Assembly: GCA_026417195.1 (NCBI GenBank)
Contig: JAOADS010000004.1
Coordinates: 1 to 27,959, forward strand
Length of the DNA: 27,959 bases
Direction: 5' to 3'
Origin: Ignavibacteria bacterium
GTDB lineage: Bacteria; Bacteroidota; Ignavibacteria; Tepidaquicellales; OLB5
In this document: positions 6,016 through 14,426 of the stretch, in pieces
Layout of the letters: each line of letters opens with the position of its first letter
Numbering within the stretch: the stretch's first letter is position 1
Made by a program: the position numbers and the translations under genes
Notes under the pieces: generated by a model
The model's database searches: none
Told to the model about the DNA's origin: nothing
What the model saw: only the letters and a program-made list of their open reading frames with translations

Positions 6016-7622
6016 GTTTTTCTGTGCTGTTTACATGCCCTCACGAATTCCCTGAACAGCGGATGAGCCTTGGTTGCCCTTGACTTTAACTCCGGATGGA
6101 ACTGACATGCTATAAACCACGGATGTGAAGGTAGTTCAATTATTTCAACGAGGTCTTTGTCGGGGTTAATACCTGAAAAAACCATACCTGCTTCCTCAAA
6201 TGCCATTCTGTAGCGGTTATTGAATTCATATCTGTGTCTGTGACGTTCAGTAATGTTGACTGATTTATACGTTTCATAGGTTTTAGTTCCGCGTTTTATT
6301 GTGCAAGCATATGCACCAAGCCTCATTGTTCCGCCTTTTTCTGTGATTCCCTTCTGTTCTTCCATAAGGTCTATAACATTGTTTGCAGTAAGTTTAATCT
6401 CTGAACTTGATGCATCTTTTATTTTAAGAACGTTCCTTGCAAACTCTATAGCTGCAAGCTGCATACCGAAACATATTCCGAAAAAGGGAATCTTTTTATC
6501 TCTTACATATTTTATAGCTTTTATCTTTCCTTCTGAACCTCTTTCACCGAATCCGTAAGGGACAAGCAGTCCGTCAATTCCTTCAAAATGTTTTGAAATA
6601 TTGTTGCCGTCTTCAATAGCCTCAGCTGAAATCCATTTTATATCAACCTTTACGTCATTTTCAGCTCCGGCATGAACGAAGGCTTCAAGTATGCTTTTAT
6701 ACGCATCAGGTACCATATTATACTTACCGCATATTCCTACTGTAACTGAACTCTTCGGACTAAGTATTTTCTTTACCAGTTTTCTCCATTTTGAAAGATC
6801 CGGTCTCTTAGCTCTTATATGAAGTTTCTTAATTATGATTTCATCAAGTCCTTCAGATGCAAGTTCAAGCGGGACCTGATATATTGTACTTACATCTTTA
6901 GCTGAAACAACACAGTTGGTCTGCACGTTGCAGAAAAGGGCTATCTTTTCCTTGATTTCCGATGATATACCCTTATGACTTCTTATGATGAGTATATCAG
7001 GCTGGATGCCAATTTCCAGAAGGGTTTTAACTGAGTGCTGTGTTGGCTTGGTTTTAACTTCGCCTGCTGCTTCAATAAAAGGAACATAGGTAAGATGAAT
7101 GGAAAGGAAATTTTCCCTGCCGACTTTAAGCATGAGCTGTCTCATAGCTTCAAGAAATGGCAATGATTCTATATCTCCCACTGTTCCGCCTATTTCAGTT
7201 ATTACTACATCATAGTTTCCAGTCCTAGCAAGTTCGGTCATTCTGCGTTTTATTTCATCTGTGATATGAGGTACTACCTGAACGGTTGCACCCAGATAAT
7301 CACCTCGTCTCTCACGTGTTATAACTTCGTAATAAACCTGTCCGGTAGTTGTATTGTTTGCACGGCTCATGTTCATATCAAGGAATCTCTCGTAATGGCC
7401 AAGGTCAAGATCTGTTTCAGCTCCGTCTTCCGTAACGTAAACCTCACCGTGCTGGTATGGACTCATTGTTCCAGGGTCAACATTTATATAAGGATCAAAC
7501 TTCTGCACAGTAACTCTCAAACCTCTTGATTTAAGCAAAAGCCCTATTGATGAAGCAGCTATGCCTTTACCTAACGAAGAAACAACTCCTCCTGTGAGGA
7601 AGATATATTTTACTCTTTTCAA
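6012..7622 (-). CDS. pyrG: CTP synthase
   Basis: The 536-residue enzyme makes CTP from UTP, ATP and glutamine. The N-terminal synthetase domain starts with YIFLTGGVVSSLGKG (6-20) and has the NTP-binding segments KFDPYINVDPGTM and HGEVYVTEDGAE. The C-terminal class I glutaminase has the nucleophile in FGICFGMQ (C384) and the partner residues in FHPE (H509, E511). The usual PGGFG loop reads PYGFG, with Tyr at 356. The apparent start is TTG at 7622, overlapping the kdsB stop as TTGA; no ATG is available upstream of the conserved N-terminus. It is the last gene of plsC-gatC-kdsB-pyrG; KdsB next door consumes CTP. Confidence 0.97.
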   Translation of the reverse strand: MKRVKYIFLTGGVVSSLGKGIAASSIGLLLKSRGLRVTVQKFDPYINVDPGTMSPYQHGEVYVTEDGAETDLDLGHYERFLDMNMSRANNTTTGQVYYEVITRERRGDYLGATVQVVPHITDEIKRRMTELARTGNYDVVITEIGGTVGDIESLPFLEAMRQLMLKVGRENFLSIHLTYVPFIEAAGEVKTKPTQHSVKTLLEIGIQPDILIIRSHKGISSEIKEKIALFCNVQTNCVVSAKDVSTIYQVPLELASEGLDEIIIKKLHIRAKRPDLSKWRKLVKKILSPKSSVTVGICGKYNMVPDAYKSILEAFVHAGAENDVKVDIKWISAEAIEDGNNISKHFEGIDGLLVPYGFGERGSEGKIKAIKYVRDKKIPFFGICFGMQLAAIEFARNVLKIKDASSSEIKLTANNVIDLMEEQKGITEKGGTMRLGAYACTIKRGTKTYETYKSVNITERHRHRYEFNNRYRMAFEEAGMVFSGINPDKDLVEIIELPSHPWFIACQFHPELKSRATKAHPLFREFVRACKQHRKT

Positions 7623-8344
7623 TTTCTTACTTTCTTTATTACTTTTAACAAGTCATCCTTTGTGTCAACTGAAGGTGAACTGAAGCGTGTATGGATCAGT
7701 TTTATTTCATAACCATTGTCAATAATCCTCATTTGCTCAAGTTTTTCCTTTAGTTCTGATTTCGTAGGTTTCATCTTTATGAACTTCATGAGAAAATCTC
7801 TCCTGAATGCATAAAGCCCGATATGTTTATAACAGTTTTTTTTACATGATTTGAAGTCTGAAATTTTTCTCAAGAACATAGCTGCAAATCTCTGTTTGTC
7901 CGGAATAACTTTTACAACATTAGGATTTATTAGATCAGACGGATCAGTGATTTTTGAATAAAGAGTTGCTACTTTTATATCTTTATTCTTCATAAGACAT
8001 TCAGCTGCTTTATCTATGTTCCTGTAATCTATCAGAGGCTCATCACCCTGTATATTCACAAATATTTCCCCATCCCAGAACTCCTTCATTATAGCTACTT
8101 CTCCCATTCGGTCAGTTCCGCTTTTATGTTTAGGTGAAGTAATAACTGCTTCGCCCCAGAACGAACGGACTGCGTTATAAATTCTCTTGTCATCTGTAGC
8201 AACAACAAGTCTTGAAAGCTTTTTTGATCTCATAGCTCTTTCATAAACATGCTGTATCATAGGCTTACCGTTTATTAAGGCAAGTGGTTTTCCGGGAAAC
8301 CTTACTGAAGCATAACGCGCCGGTATGACGCCAATTACTTTCAC
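7619..8344 (-). CDS. kdsB: 3-deoxy-manno-octulosonate cytidylyltransferase (CMP-KDO synthetase)
   Basis: A 241-residue cytoplasmic enzyme that activates KDO with CTP to CMP-KDO for the inner core of lipopolysaccharide. The nucleotide-binding signature IPARYASVRFPGKPL (7-21) is complete, followed by VVATDD (47-52), SGTDRMGE (75-82) and NIQGDEPLI (97-105), whose Asp101 is the expected Mg ligand. Length is close to the usual 245-255. The start is GTG at 8344, overlapping the gatC stop by four bases (GTGA), and the 3' end overlaps pyrG. Pairing with CTP synthase fits the substrate need. Its presence shows an LPS-bearing outer membrane. Confidence 0.96.
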   Translation of the reverse strand: MKVIGVIPARYASVRFPGKPLALINGKPMIQHVYERAMRSKKLSRLVVATDDKRIYNAVRSFWGEAVITSPKHKSGTDRMGEVAIMKEFWDGEIFVNIQGDEPLIDYRNIDKAAECLMKNKDIKVATLYSKITDPSDLINPNVVKVIPDKQRFAAMFLRKISDFKSCKKNCYKHIGLYAFRRDFLMKFIKMKPTKSELKEKLEQMRIIDNGYEIKLIHTRFSSPSVDTKDDLLKVIKKVRN

Positions 8345-8634
8345 TTATCTATCACCTTAGGTACGCGGAAAAAGTTTTCAGTCTTATCAGGTGCATTCTT
8401 CAAAGCTTCTTCTTTTGAAATACTCTGTTTAGGTTCATCTTTCCTGAAAACATTTTCAGAACTGTTTACACTGTAGAGAGGCTCAACTTTATCAAGTTCA
8501 GGTATTTCGTTTAAAGTATCTATGTACTCAAGTATTCTATTCATTTCTTTCTGTAGCTTAGAAATTCCTTCGTCGGAGAATTTCAGTTTCGCAAGTTTCG
8601 CTATTTTTATAACTTCTTCTTTTGAAACAGACAT
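8341..8634 (-). CDS. gatC: Asp-tRNA(Asn)/Glu-tRNA(Gln) amidotransferase subunit C
   Basis: A 97-residue protein matching GatC in size and pattern: the N-terminal helix SKEEVIKIAKLAKLKFSDE, then LQKEMNRILEYIDTLNEI, the central VEPLYSV, and the C-terminal FRKDEP and ENFFRVPKV segments that wrap around GatA. GatC holds the GatA amidase and the GatB kinase/tRNA-binding subunit together for transamidation of misacylated Glu-tRNA(Gln) or Asp-tRNA(Asn). GatA and GatB are not in this window, so the genes are dispersed. ATG start, one base after the plsC stop, four-base overlap with kdsB. Confidence 0.95.
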   Translation of the reverse strand: MSVSKEEVIKIAKLAKLKFSDEGISKLQKEMNRILEYIDTLNEIPELDKVEPLYSVNSSENVFRKDEPKQSISKEEALKNAPDKTENFFRVPKVIDK

Positions 8635-8635
8635 C

Positions 8636-9313
8636 TTACTTAATGTTTTTTATTATTATATTTCTTAAATCATTCAGAAGATTCTTGTCTTTTCTGTATT
8701 TCACCGCTTCACCTATTACCATATTAACTTTGCCGGATTTAACCCTGAGCGTTCCGGGAGGCATAAGTTCTCTCGTACCTGAAAGCGAAACCGGAATTAT
8801 CTCTGCCTGTGATTTATCTGCAAGCACAAACATACCTCTTTTGAACTCACCGGTTTTACCGTCCTTGCTTCTTGTACCTTCCGGGTAAATCACCACTGAA
8901 ATTCCTTTTTTGATTTTTTCAGCAGCCTTATCAAGAGATTTATATGCACTCCTTATATTTTTCCTGTCTATTGGAATAAATCCCGTTGCCATCATGGCTA
9001 AACCTAACAGCGGTATCCTGTTTATTTCCTTTTTATAGATCATCCTTAAATTATCGGGTATCTTTGCTAACTGCACAAAGATATCAAGATAACTAAGATG
9101 ATTTGATATATAAATTTTCCCTGAAGATCTGTTTATATTTTCTTTACCGTATGTATCAACCTTAACACCCCAGATAATCAAAACCGCATTTGCCCATATT
9201 TTGAGAAGAGGACCTGAGATTCTGTATCTGTAATCAAAAGGATAAATAATCAGAGAAATTACAGCTATAATTAAAGAATAAATAATGACCAGAAAATTCT
9301 TTACAAGCCACAT
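8636..9313 (-). CDS. plsC: 1-acyl-sn-glycerol-3-phosphate acyltransferase (PlsC family)
   Basis: A 225-residue membrane-associated acyltransferase. The N-terminal hydrophobic region (about 6-26) anchors it in the inner membrane. The catalytic HxxxxD motif is NHLSYLD (H72, D77) and the substrate-binding motif is YPEGTRS (143-149), both intact; GFIPIDR (111-117) matches the third block. The known reaction acylates lysophosphatidic acid to phosphatidic acid in phospholipid synthesis, though related members act on other lysolipids. ATG start. It is the first gene of the minus-strand operon leading to gatC, kdsB and pyrG, and is divergent from carA. Confidence 0.92.
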   Translation of the reverse strand: MWLVKNFLVIIYSLIIAVISLIIYPFDYRYRISGPLLKIWANAVLIIWGVKVDTYGKENINRSSGKIYISNHLSYLDIFVQLAKIPDNLRMIYKKEINRIPLLGLAMMATGFIPIDRKNIRSAYKSLDKAAEKIKKGISVVIYPEGTRSKDGKTGEFKRGMFVLADKSQAEIIPVSLSGTRELMPPGTLRVKSGKVNMVIGEAVKYRKDKNLLNDLRNIIIKNIK

Positions 9314-9394
9314 TTTTCATTTCAATATCCTGCAATAATAATAATAACTTATAAGGGTATAAAGAAATAAACTTTTTCCTGTCTCTAATATTTT

Positions 9395-9402
9395 TATATT
9401 TG
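9395..9402 (+). promoter_or_regulatory. Putative -7 element (TATATTTG) for carA
   Basis: TATATTTG matches TAnnTTTG exactly in the 123-nt gap between divergent plsC and carA. Transcription would start near 9406, leaving a leader of about 30 nt before the GTG at 9437. No clear -33 TTG is visible at the right distance. Confidence 0.45.
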
Positions 9403-9436
9403 TATCTAAGAAACTATCCTCATCTATCTATATTCG

Positions 9437-10528
9437 GTGAATTCTGTCAAGAAATCCTATCTTCATCTCTCCGGTGGAAAAACCTTTTCAGGTTACAGTT
9501 TCGGTAAATACACTGATTCTGAAGGTGAAGTTGTATTTACCACAGGCATGACCGGATATCCTGAATCTCTCACCGATCCGTCTTACAGGGGACAGATACT
9601 TGTATTCACATATCCTCTGATAGGAAATTACGGAATACCTTTTTTTGGGAAAGATGAAAATTCATTTCAGATTCAGGATGGGTTTGAATCCGGCCGCATT
9701 CAGGTAAGTGGAGTTATAATATCAGATTACAGTTACCGTTACAGTCACTTTGATGCATATCAGTCACTTGATGAGTGGCTTAGGGATAATGATGTCCCGG
9801 GAATTTACGGAGTTGACACGAGGGAACTTACGAAGGTCCTCAGGACAAAGGGAGTTATGCCGGGCAAGATATCTACTTCAGCTGAACCGGAAGGAGAATT
9901 CAAAGATCCTAACTTAAGAAACCTGGTTTCCGAAGTTTCCGTGACCCAACCCTTGGTATATCCTTTGAAAAAGAAAAATGCGAAAAGAGTTCTTCTGATA
10001 GATTGCGGTGTAAAAAACAACATCATAAGAAACTTCCTTAAAAGAAATATTGAAGTAATAAGGGTTCCATGGGATTACGATCCATGTAAATCAGAATTCG
10101 ATTTTGACGGAATATTTGTGTCCAACGGACCCGGTGATCCTAAAATGTGTAAGGCTACAATAACGAATCTGAGGAATTCGTTCAACATGAATAAACCTAT
10201 ATTCGGAATCTGCCTCGGAAGTCAGATTATGGCACTTGCAGCAGGTGCAGATACATATAAACTTAAGTTCGGCCACCGCTCACAAAATCAGCCATGCATA
10301 GAAACAGAGGGGAGGTGCTATATTACATCTCAGAATCACGGTTATGCAGTAGATAAGAACACACTGCCTGATGAATGGGAAGAATGGTTCATTAACAATA
10401 ATGATGGTTCAAATGAAGGTATAAAACACAGGTACAGGCCCTATTTTGCCGTACAGTTCCATCCGGAATCATCACCCGGTCCTAATGACACTTCCTGGCT
10501 TTTTGATAAGTTTGCCGGGACTCTTTGA
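9437..10528 (+). CDS. carA: Carbamoyl-phosphate synthase small subunit (glutaminase)
   Basis: The 363-residue subunit hydrolyses glutamine and sends ammonia to CarB for carbamoyl phosphate, the precursor of pyrimidines and arginine. The N-terminal CarA-specific domain has FTTGMTGYPESLTDPSY (34-50) and IYGVDTRELTK (123-133). The class I glutaminase domain shows SNGPGDP (229-235), the nucleophile loop FGICLGSQ (C259), KFGHRSQNQP and the catalytic pair in FHPESSPGP (H342, E344). The start is GTG at 9437: an in-frame TAA lies at 9407-9409 and no ATG comes between. carB is not in the window. The VOC gene follows after three bases in the same operon. Confidence 0.96.
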   Translation: MNSVKKSYLHLSGGKTFSGYSFGKYTDSEGEVVFTTGMTGYPESLTDPSYRGQILVFTYPLIGNYGIPFFGKDENSFQIQDGFESGRIQVSGVIISDYSYRYSHFDAYQSLDEWLRDNDVPGIYGVDTRELTKVLRTKGVMPGKISTSAEPEGEFKDPNLRNLVSEVSVTQPLVYPLKKKNAKRVLLIDCGVKNNIIRNFLKRNIEVIRVPWDYDPCKSEFDFDGIFVSNGPGDPKMCKATITNLRNSFNMNKPIFGICLGSQIMALAAGADTYKLKFGHRSQNQPCIETEGRCYITSQNHGYAVDKNTLPDEWEEWFINNNDGSNEGIKHRYRPYFAVQFHPESSPGPNDTSWLFDKFAGTL

Positions 10529-10531
10529 AAT

Positions 10532-10936
10532 ATGAAACAAAGCGGAATTATCCATCACATTGAAATCTATGTTTCTGATTTAAAAAAATCAATAAGTTTC
10601 TGGAAATGGCTTCTCACAAAAAAATTCTCTTATGAAATCTTTGAGAAATGGGATCGGGGAATTAGTTTTATATTCGGAAAAACATATATTGTCCTGGTTC
10701 AGACAGAGAAAAAATATCTTGACGTTCCCTATAACAGAAAAAGAACTGGCCTGAACCATATAGCATTTCATTGTACATCCAGAAAATTTATTGACAAACT
10801 GACTGAAGAACTAAAGAAGAAAAAAATCAGAATTTTATATACTGATAAACATCCCTATGCAGGTGGTAAGAATTATTATGCTGTTTTCTTTGAAGATCCT
10901 GACAGAATAAAAGTTGAAGTAGTATTATCTGAGTAA
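10532..10936 (+). CDS. VOC-superfamily (glyoxalase/dioxygenase-fold) protein
   Basis: A 134-residue single-domain protein with two beta-alpha-beta-beta-beta modules of the vicinal oxygen chelate fold. It begins GIIHHIEIYVSDLKKSISFW (5-24), and the second module starts GLNHIAFHC (73-81); FEDPDRIKVEVV (120-131) closes the fold. H9, H76 and E129 are in the positions normally used to bind a divalent metal, so a metalloenzyme (lyase, isomerase, dioxygenase or a resistance protein) is likely, but the substrate is not readable. The gene lies three bases after carA and is followed by a 111-nt gap before nuoG. Confidence 0.88.
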   Translation: MKQSGIIHHIEIYVSDLKKSISFWKWLLTKKFSYEIFEKWDRGISFIFGKTYIVLVQTEKKYLDVPYNRKRTGLNHIAFHCTSRKFIDKLTEELKKKKIRILYTDKHPYAGGKNYYAVFFEDPDRIKVEVVLSE

Positions 10937-11047
10937 AACGTTCACCTTTAATTATATTAAACTGTAATACTTGATAAGCTTCAAAAATTAATTACATTGA
11001 TAATGCTCATCTATTCTGGTAAATTAGTATAATTCATTTTAACAAAT

Positions 11048-12721
11048 ATGCCAACATTCTTTCTTGACGGTAGGGAAATAGAATTCAAACCTGGTCAGAC
11101 TATAATAGAAGCTGCCCGTGATGCTGGTATAGAAATTCCTCACTTCTGCTGGCATCCGGCTTTATCTGTTGCAGGGAACTGCAGAATCTGTCTGGTTGAA
11201 GTTGAGAAAGCCCCTAAGGGACAGATAGCATGTGCAACTCAGGTAACTGAAGGTATGGTCGTATATGCTAACAGCCCCAAGGCAGTGAAAATGAGAAATG
11301 CTGTAATGGAGTTCCTGCTGATTAATCATCCCCTTGATTGTCCCATATGTGATGAAGCCGGTGAGTGTAAGCTTCAGGATTATGCTTATAAATACAGTAT
11401 TGGTAAATCACGCTTCAGTGAAGTAAAAGTGCATAAAGATAAAAGAATTGAGCTGGGTCCGAATGTAATGTTTGATCAGGAAAGATGCATAAGCTGTTCA
11501 AGGTGTATAAGGTTCTGCGAGGAAATCGTTGGCGATCCCCAGCTTACTTTTGTTCACCGCGGTGAACACGTAACCATTGAAACTTTTCCGGGTAAAAAGC
11601 TTGATAACCCTTATTCTATGAACGTAATAGAACTTTGTCCGGTCGGCGCTCTGACTTCAAGGGATTTCCGTTTCAAAGCAAGGGTATGGGACATGTCAAG
11701 TACAGACAGCATCTGCACAGGTTGTTCACGGGGATGTAATATTCATATATGGGTCAGGGATAACAAAATTCTCAGGCTTACTCCAAGGGAAAATATGGAA
11801 GTTAATCAGTACTGGATGTGTGATTATGGCAGGCTGAATACATTTAAATATGTTAACGATGAAAATACAAGAATAAAATCACCTATGATAAGAGCGGAGG
11901 AAACGGTTTCTGACAAGTATGAACTTGTTGATTGTGACTGGGACACAGCTTGTGCCAGAGTTATTTCAGAACTGAAGAATTACAATCCAAGGGAAGTTGC
12001 TTTCATAGCATCTCCGTTTTCCACAATGGAGGATAACTTCGTTCTTAAGAAATTTGCTTCTGAAGTTATCGGTTCAGATACAATATTTTACATACCTGAA
12101 ATCAAAGGAGAAGATGACAACCTGCTCATAAAGGCTGATAAAACTCCAAACTCAACTGGTTTGGAAATACTTGGTATCAGGCAGGTTAATGATGAAATTA
12201 CAGGGAAAATTCTCAAAGGACAGTTTAAACTTATCTACATGATAAATGACTCCCTGATGAGACTGGATAACTACAATCAGATAATAAAATCTATTGAGAC
12301 AGGCATATTACATAACTGGAGTGAAGATGAACTAACACGTAAGGCAACTGTTGTATTGCCGTCTACAACTTATGCTGAATCAAACGGAACTTTCGTTAAT
12401 TTTCAGTACAGAATACAGAGAATCAGACCGGCAGTTACAACGCTTGAGACAGAACGCTTGCCCGGAGAATTTGAGCTTAGCAGGCTTGATAAATTTGGTG
12501 CACAAAATGACAGATGGACAAAGGGCATAAAGTTTAATGCACGTCCCGTATGGAAAGTTATTTCTCAGATTTCAAAAGCTATGGGGAAAGACTTCGGATA
12601 CGATAACACAGAAGAAGTATTTGACAGTATGGCTTCTGAGATAGCGGTTCTAAACGGTTTAAGTTATGAGCATATAGGAAGTCACGGAGTTCAGCTTTCA
12701 CTTGAAGAAGTTGAGGTATAA
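11048..12721 (+). CDS. nuoG: NADH-quinone oxidoreductase subunit G-like iron-sulfur protein (short form)
   Basis: A 557-residue protein with the cluster ligands of the complex I electron-input subunit. A [2Fe-2S] ferredoxin domain has C34, C45, C48 and C62. The His-Cys site has H94, C98, C101 and C107. A further 4Fe-4S site uses C147, C150, C153 and C197. The molybdopterin-oxidoreductase-type Fe4S4 site (N7) has C223, C226, C230 and C258. The remaining part (about 280-557) is a shortened molybdopterin-oxidoreductase-like region, including TVVLPSTTYAESNGTFVN; the protein is well below the 700-900 residues of many bacterial NuoG. It should pass electrons from NADH toward NuoI. No other nuo gene is beside it. 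A formate-dehydrogenase or hydrogenase subunit (HndD-like) is less likely because no H-cluster domain is present. Confidence 0.87.
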   Translation: MPTFFLDGREIEFKPGQTIIEAARDAGIEIPHFCWHPALSVAGNCRICLVEVEKAPKGQIACATQVTEGMVVYANSPKAVKMRNAVMEFLLINHPLDCPICDEAGECKLQDYAYKYSIGKSRFSEVKVHKDKRIELGPNVMFDQERCISCSRCIRFCEEIVGDPQLTFVHRGEHVTIETFPGKKLDNPYSMNVIELCPVGALTSRDFRFKARVWDMSSTDSICTGCSRGCNIHIWVRDNKILRLTPRENMEVNQYWMCDYGRLNTFKYVNDENTRIKSPMIRAEETVSDKYELVDCDWDTACARVISELKNYNPREVAFIASPFSTMEDNFVLKKFASEVIGSDTIFYIPEIKGEDDNLLIKADKTPNSTGLEILGIRQVNDEITGKILKGQFKLIYMINDSLMRLDNYNQIIKSIETGILHNWSEDELTRKATVVLPSTTYAESNGTFVNFQYRIQRIRPAVTTLETERLPGEFELSRLDKFGAQNDRWTKGIKFNARPVWKVISQISKAMGKDFGYDNTEEVFDSMASEIAVLNGLSYEHIGSHGVQLSLEEVEV

Positions 12722-12746
12722 GATAATTTCATTTCGGAAACTTTTC

Positions 12747-12771
12747 AGCCCACCCGATGAGGTGGGTTTTT
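12747..12771 (+). terminator. Rho-independent terminator between nuoG and argS
   Basis: CCCACC (12749-12754) pairs perfectly with GGTGGG (12761-12766) around a six-base loop, extendable by A-T and G-U pairs, and runs into five T residues (12767-12771). It ends nine bases before the argS ATG, so it separates nuoG from argS or attenuates argS. Confidence 0.85.
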
Positions 12772-12780
12772 AATAACTGA

Positions 12781-14421
12781 ATGTATATTAAGGAACACAT
12801 ATTGTCATCTTTACGGGATGTGCTTACCGGATTAGGAATAGATTCACCAGATATTGAAATTCTCAGACCTCGAGATCCTTCTCACGGAGATCTATCAACC
12901 AATGTTGCTATGGTCTATTCTAAGAAACTTGGCCGTAAACCACATGATTTCGCAAATGAGCTGATTAGGAAAATGGAGGTTAATGAAGATTACATTTCTG
13001 CTGTAAAAACCGCTGGATCCGGATTTATTAATTTCTTTATATCTGATGATTATTACAGAGATTCCATTGAAAAAATAGACAGGAATTTCGGAAGGCTAGA
13101 AATAAATTCAGGTAAGCGAGCTAATGTAGAATGGGTAAGTGCAAATCCTACAGGACCACTTCACACAGGTCACGGAAGACAGATAGCGCTGGGGAAAGCA
13201 ATAGCAAACCTTCTTGAGTGGACTGGTTATGAGGTTACAAGAGAATATTATTACAATGACGCTGGAAGACAAATGGAAAGACTTGCAGAATCGGTATATG
13301 CCAGGTACAGGCAGATAATTGAGCCGGATTACAAATTTCCGGAAGATGCATATCACGGAGATTATGTAAAAGAAATAGCACTTGAGATATTTAACGAGTA
13401 CGATGACAGGCTGATAGATTCTGATAATGAAATTTTCAGAAAAAAAGCTGAAGACTGGTGTTTCCGTTCAATAAGGAATACACTTGACAGGATGGGAGTG
13501 ATACATAATGTCTTCTTCAATGAAAGTTCACTTTACAGTTCAGGTAAGATAGAGCAAGTGCTTGAATCATTCGCTGAGAAAAATCTTTCCTATGAGAAAG
13601 ACGGTGCGATTTGGCTTAAAACAAGTGTACTATTGGGAAATAAAAAAGATGCTCAGGATAAGGTAATTGTCAAATCTACCGGGGAACCGACTTACAGGTT
13701 GCCTGACATGGCATATCACGTAGATAAAATAAAAAGAGGATATGATCTGATAATTGATATATTTGGTTCTGACCACGGTGATACTTACAAGGAAGTACTT
13801 GCAGGTGTAAAAGGACTCGGATATGATGTTTCAAATATTCGTGTAATAATTCATCAAATGGTTACATTTGTAAGTAACGGACAACCGGTTAAGATGAGTA
13901 AAAGATCCGATAATGTCTATTATCTGGATGATCTGCTTGATGATGTTGGCGAGGATGTTGCACAGTTTTTCTTTGTTATGAGAAGTCCCAATACACATCT
14001 TGAATTTGATATTTCTCTTGCCAAAGAACAGTCTGAGAAAAATCCGGTATTTTACCTCCAGTATGCACATGCAAGAATTTGCGGAATTCTGAGAAATGCA
14101 GAAAACACACTTGGCGATTTCCTGAAAGCTGAAGCAGATACGTCAAGACTTAATAACGCTGAAGAGATACAGTTAATGAAGACTTTAGCCTATTTCCCCG
14201 AAATAGTAGAAAGTTCATATACAACACTTGAACCTCATAGAATAATAACCTACTTAAACGAAGTTGCAGAAAACTTTCACAGATTCTATCATAATCACAG
14301 AGTTCTAGATCCTGATGACAAGGAACTATCTCAGGCAAGGCTAAAGCTGTGCAAAGCTACAAAAATTGTTCTTGCTAATGGATTTGAAATTATAGGTATC
14401 CGTGCGCCGGAGAGAATGTAA
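12781..14421 (+). CDS. argS: Arginyl-tRNA synthetase
   Basis: The 546-residue class I synthetase charges tRNA(Arg) in the cytoplasm. The N-terminal tRNA-recognition domain contains RPRDPSHGDLSTNVAM (29-44). The catalytic domain has ANPTGPLHTGHGRQ (121-134) with the HIGH-type HTGH (128-131), the segment YYYNDAGRQM (156-165), FGSDHGDT (328-335) and the KMSKR loop (371-375). The C-terminal helical anticodon-binding domain ends in the family-typical RAPERM. Length is usual. The ATG lies just after a terminator hairpin with no obvious separate promoter. The 3' end faces the T9SS gene with only five bases between the two stop codons. Confidence 0.97.
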   Translation: MYIKEHILSSLRDVLTGLGIDSPDIEILRPRDPSHGDLSTNVAMVYSKKLGRKPHDFANELIRKMEVNEDYISAVKTAGSGFINFFISDDYYRDSIEKIDRNFGRLEINSGKRANVEWVSANPTGPLHTGHGRQIALGKAIANLLEWTGYEVTREYYYNDAGRQMERLAESVYARYRQIIEPDYKFPEDAYHGDYVKEIALEIFNEYDDRLIDSDNEIFRKKAEDWCFRSIRNTLDRMGVIHNVFFNESSLYSSGKIEQVLESFAEKNLSYEKDGAIWLKTSVLLGNKKDAQDKVIVKSTGEPTYRLPDMAYHVDKIKRGYDLIIDIFGSDHGDTYKEVLAGVKGLGYDVSNIRVIIHQMVTFVSNGQPVKMSKRSDNVYYLDDLLDDVGEDVAQFFFVMRSPNTHLEFDISLAKEQSEKNPVFYLQYAHARICGILRNAENTLGDFLKAEADTSRLNNAEEIQLMKTLAYFPEIVESSYTTLEPHRIITYLNEVAENFHRFYHNHRVLDPDDKELSQARLKLCKATKIVLANGFEIIGIRAPERM

Positions 14422-14426
14422 AAGTT

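Noticed and set aside
11028..11033. TATAAT upstream of nuoG as a sigma70-type -10 box
   Set aside because: No -35 or -33 element at a fitting distance; the nearest TTGATA is 25 nt away, so the match may be chance in AT-rich DNA.
12722..12780. Possible T-box leader before argS
   Set aside because: The region is under 60 nt, lacks a specifier loop and the conserved T-box sequence, and T-boxes are not typical of this bacterial group. A plain terminator explains the hairpin.
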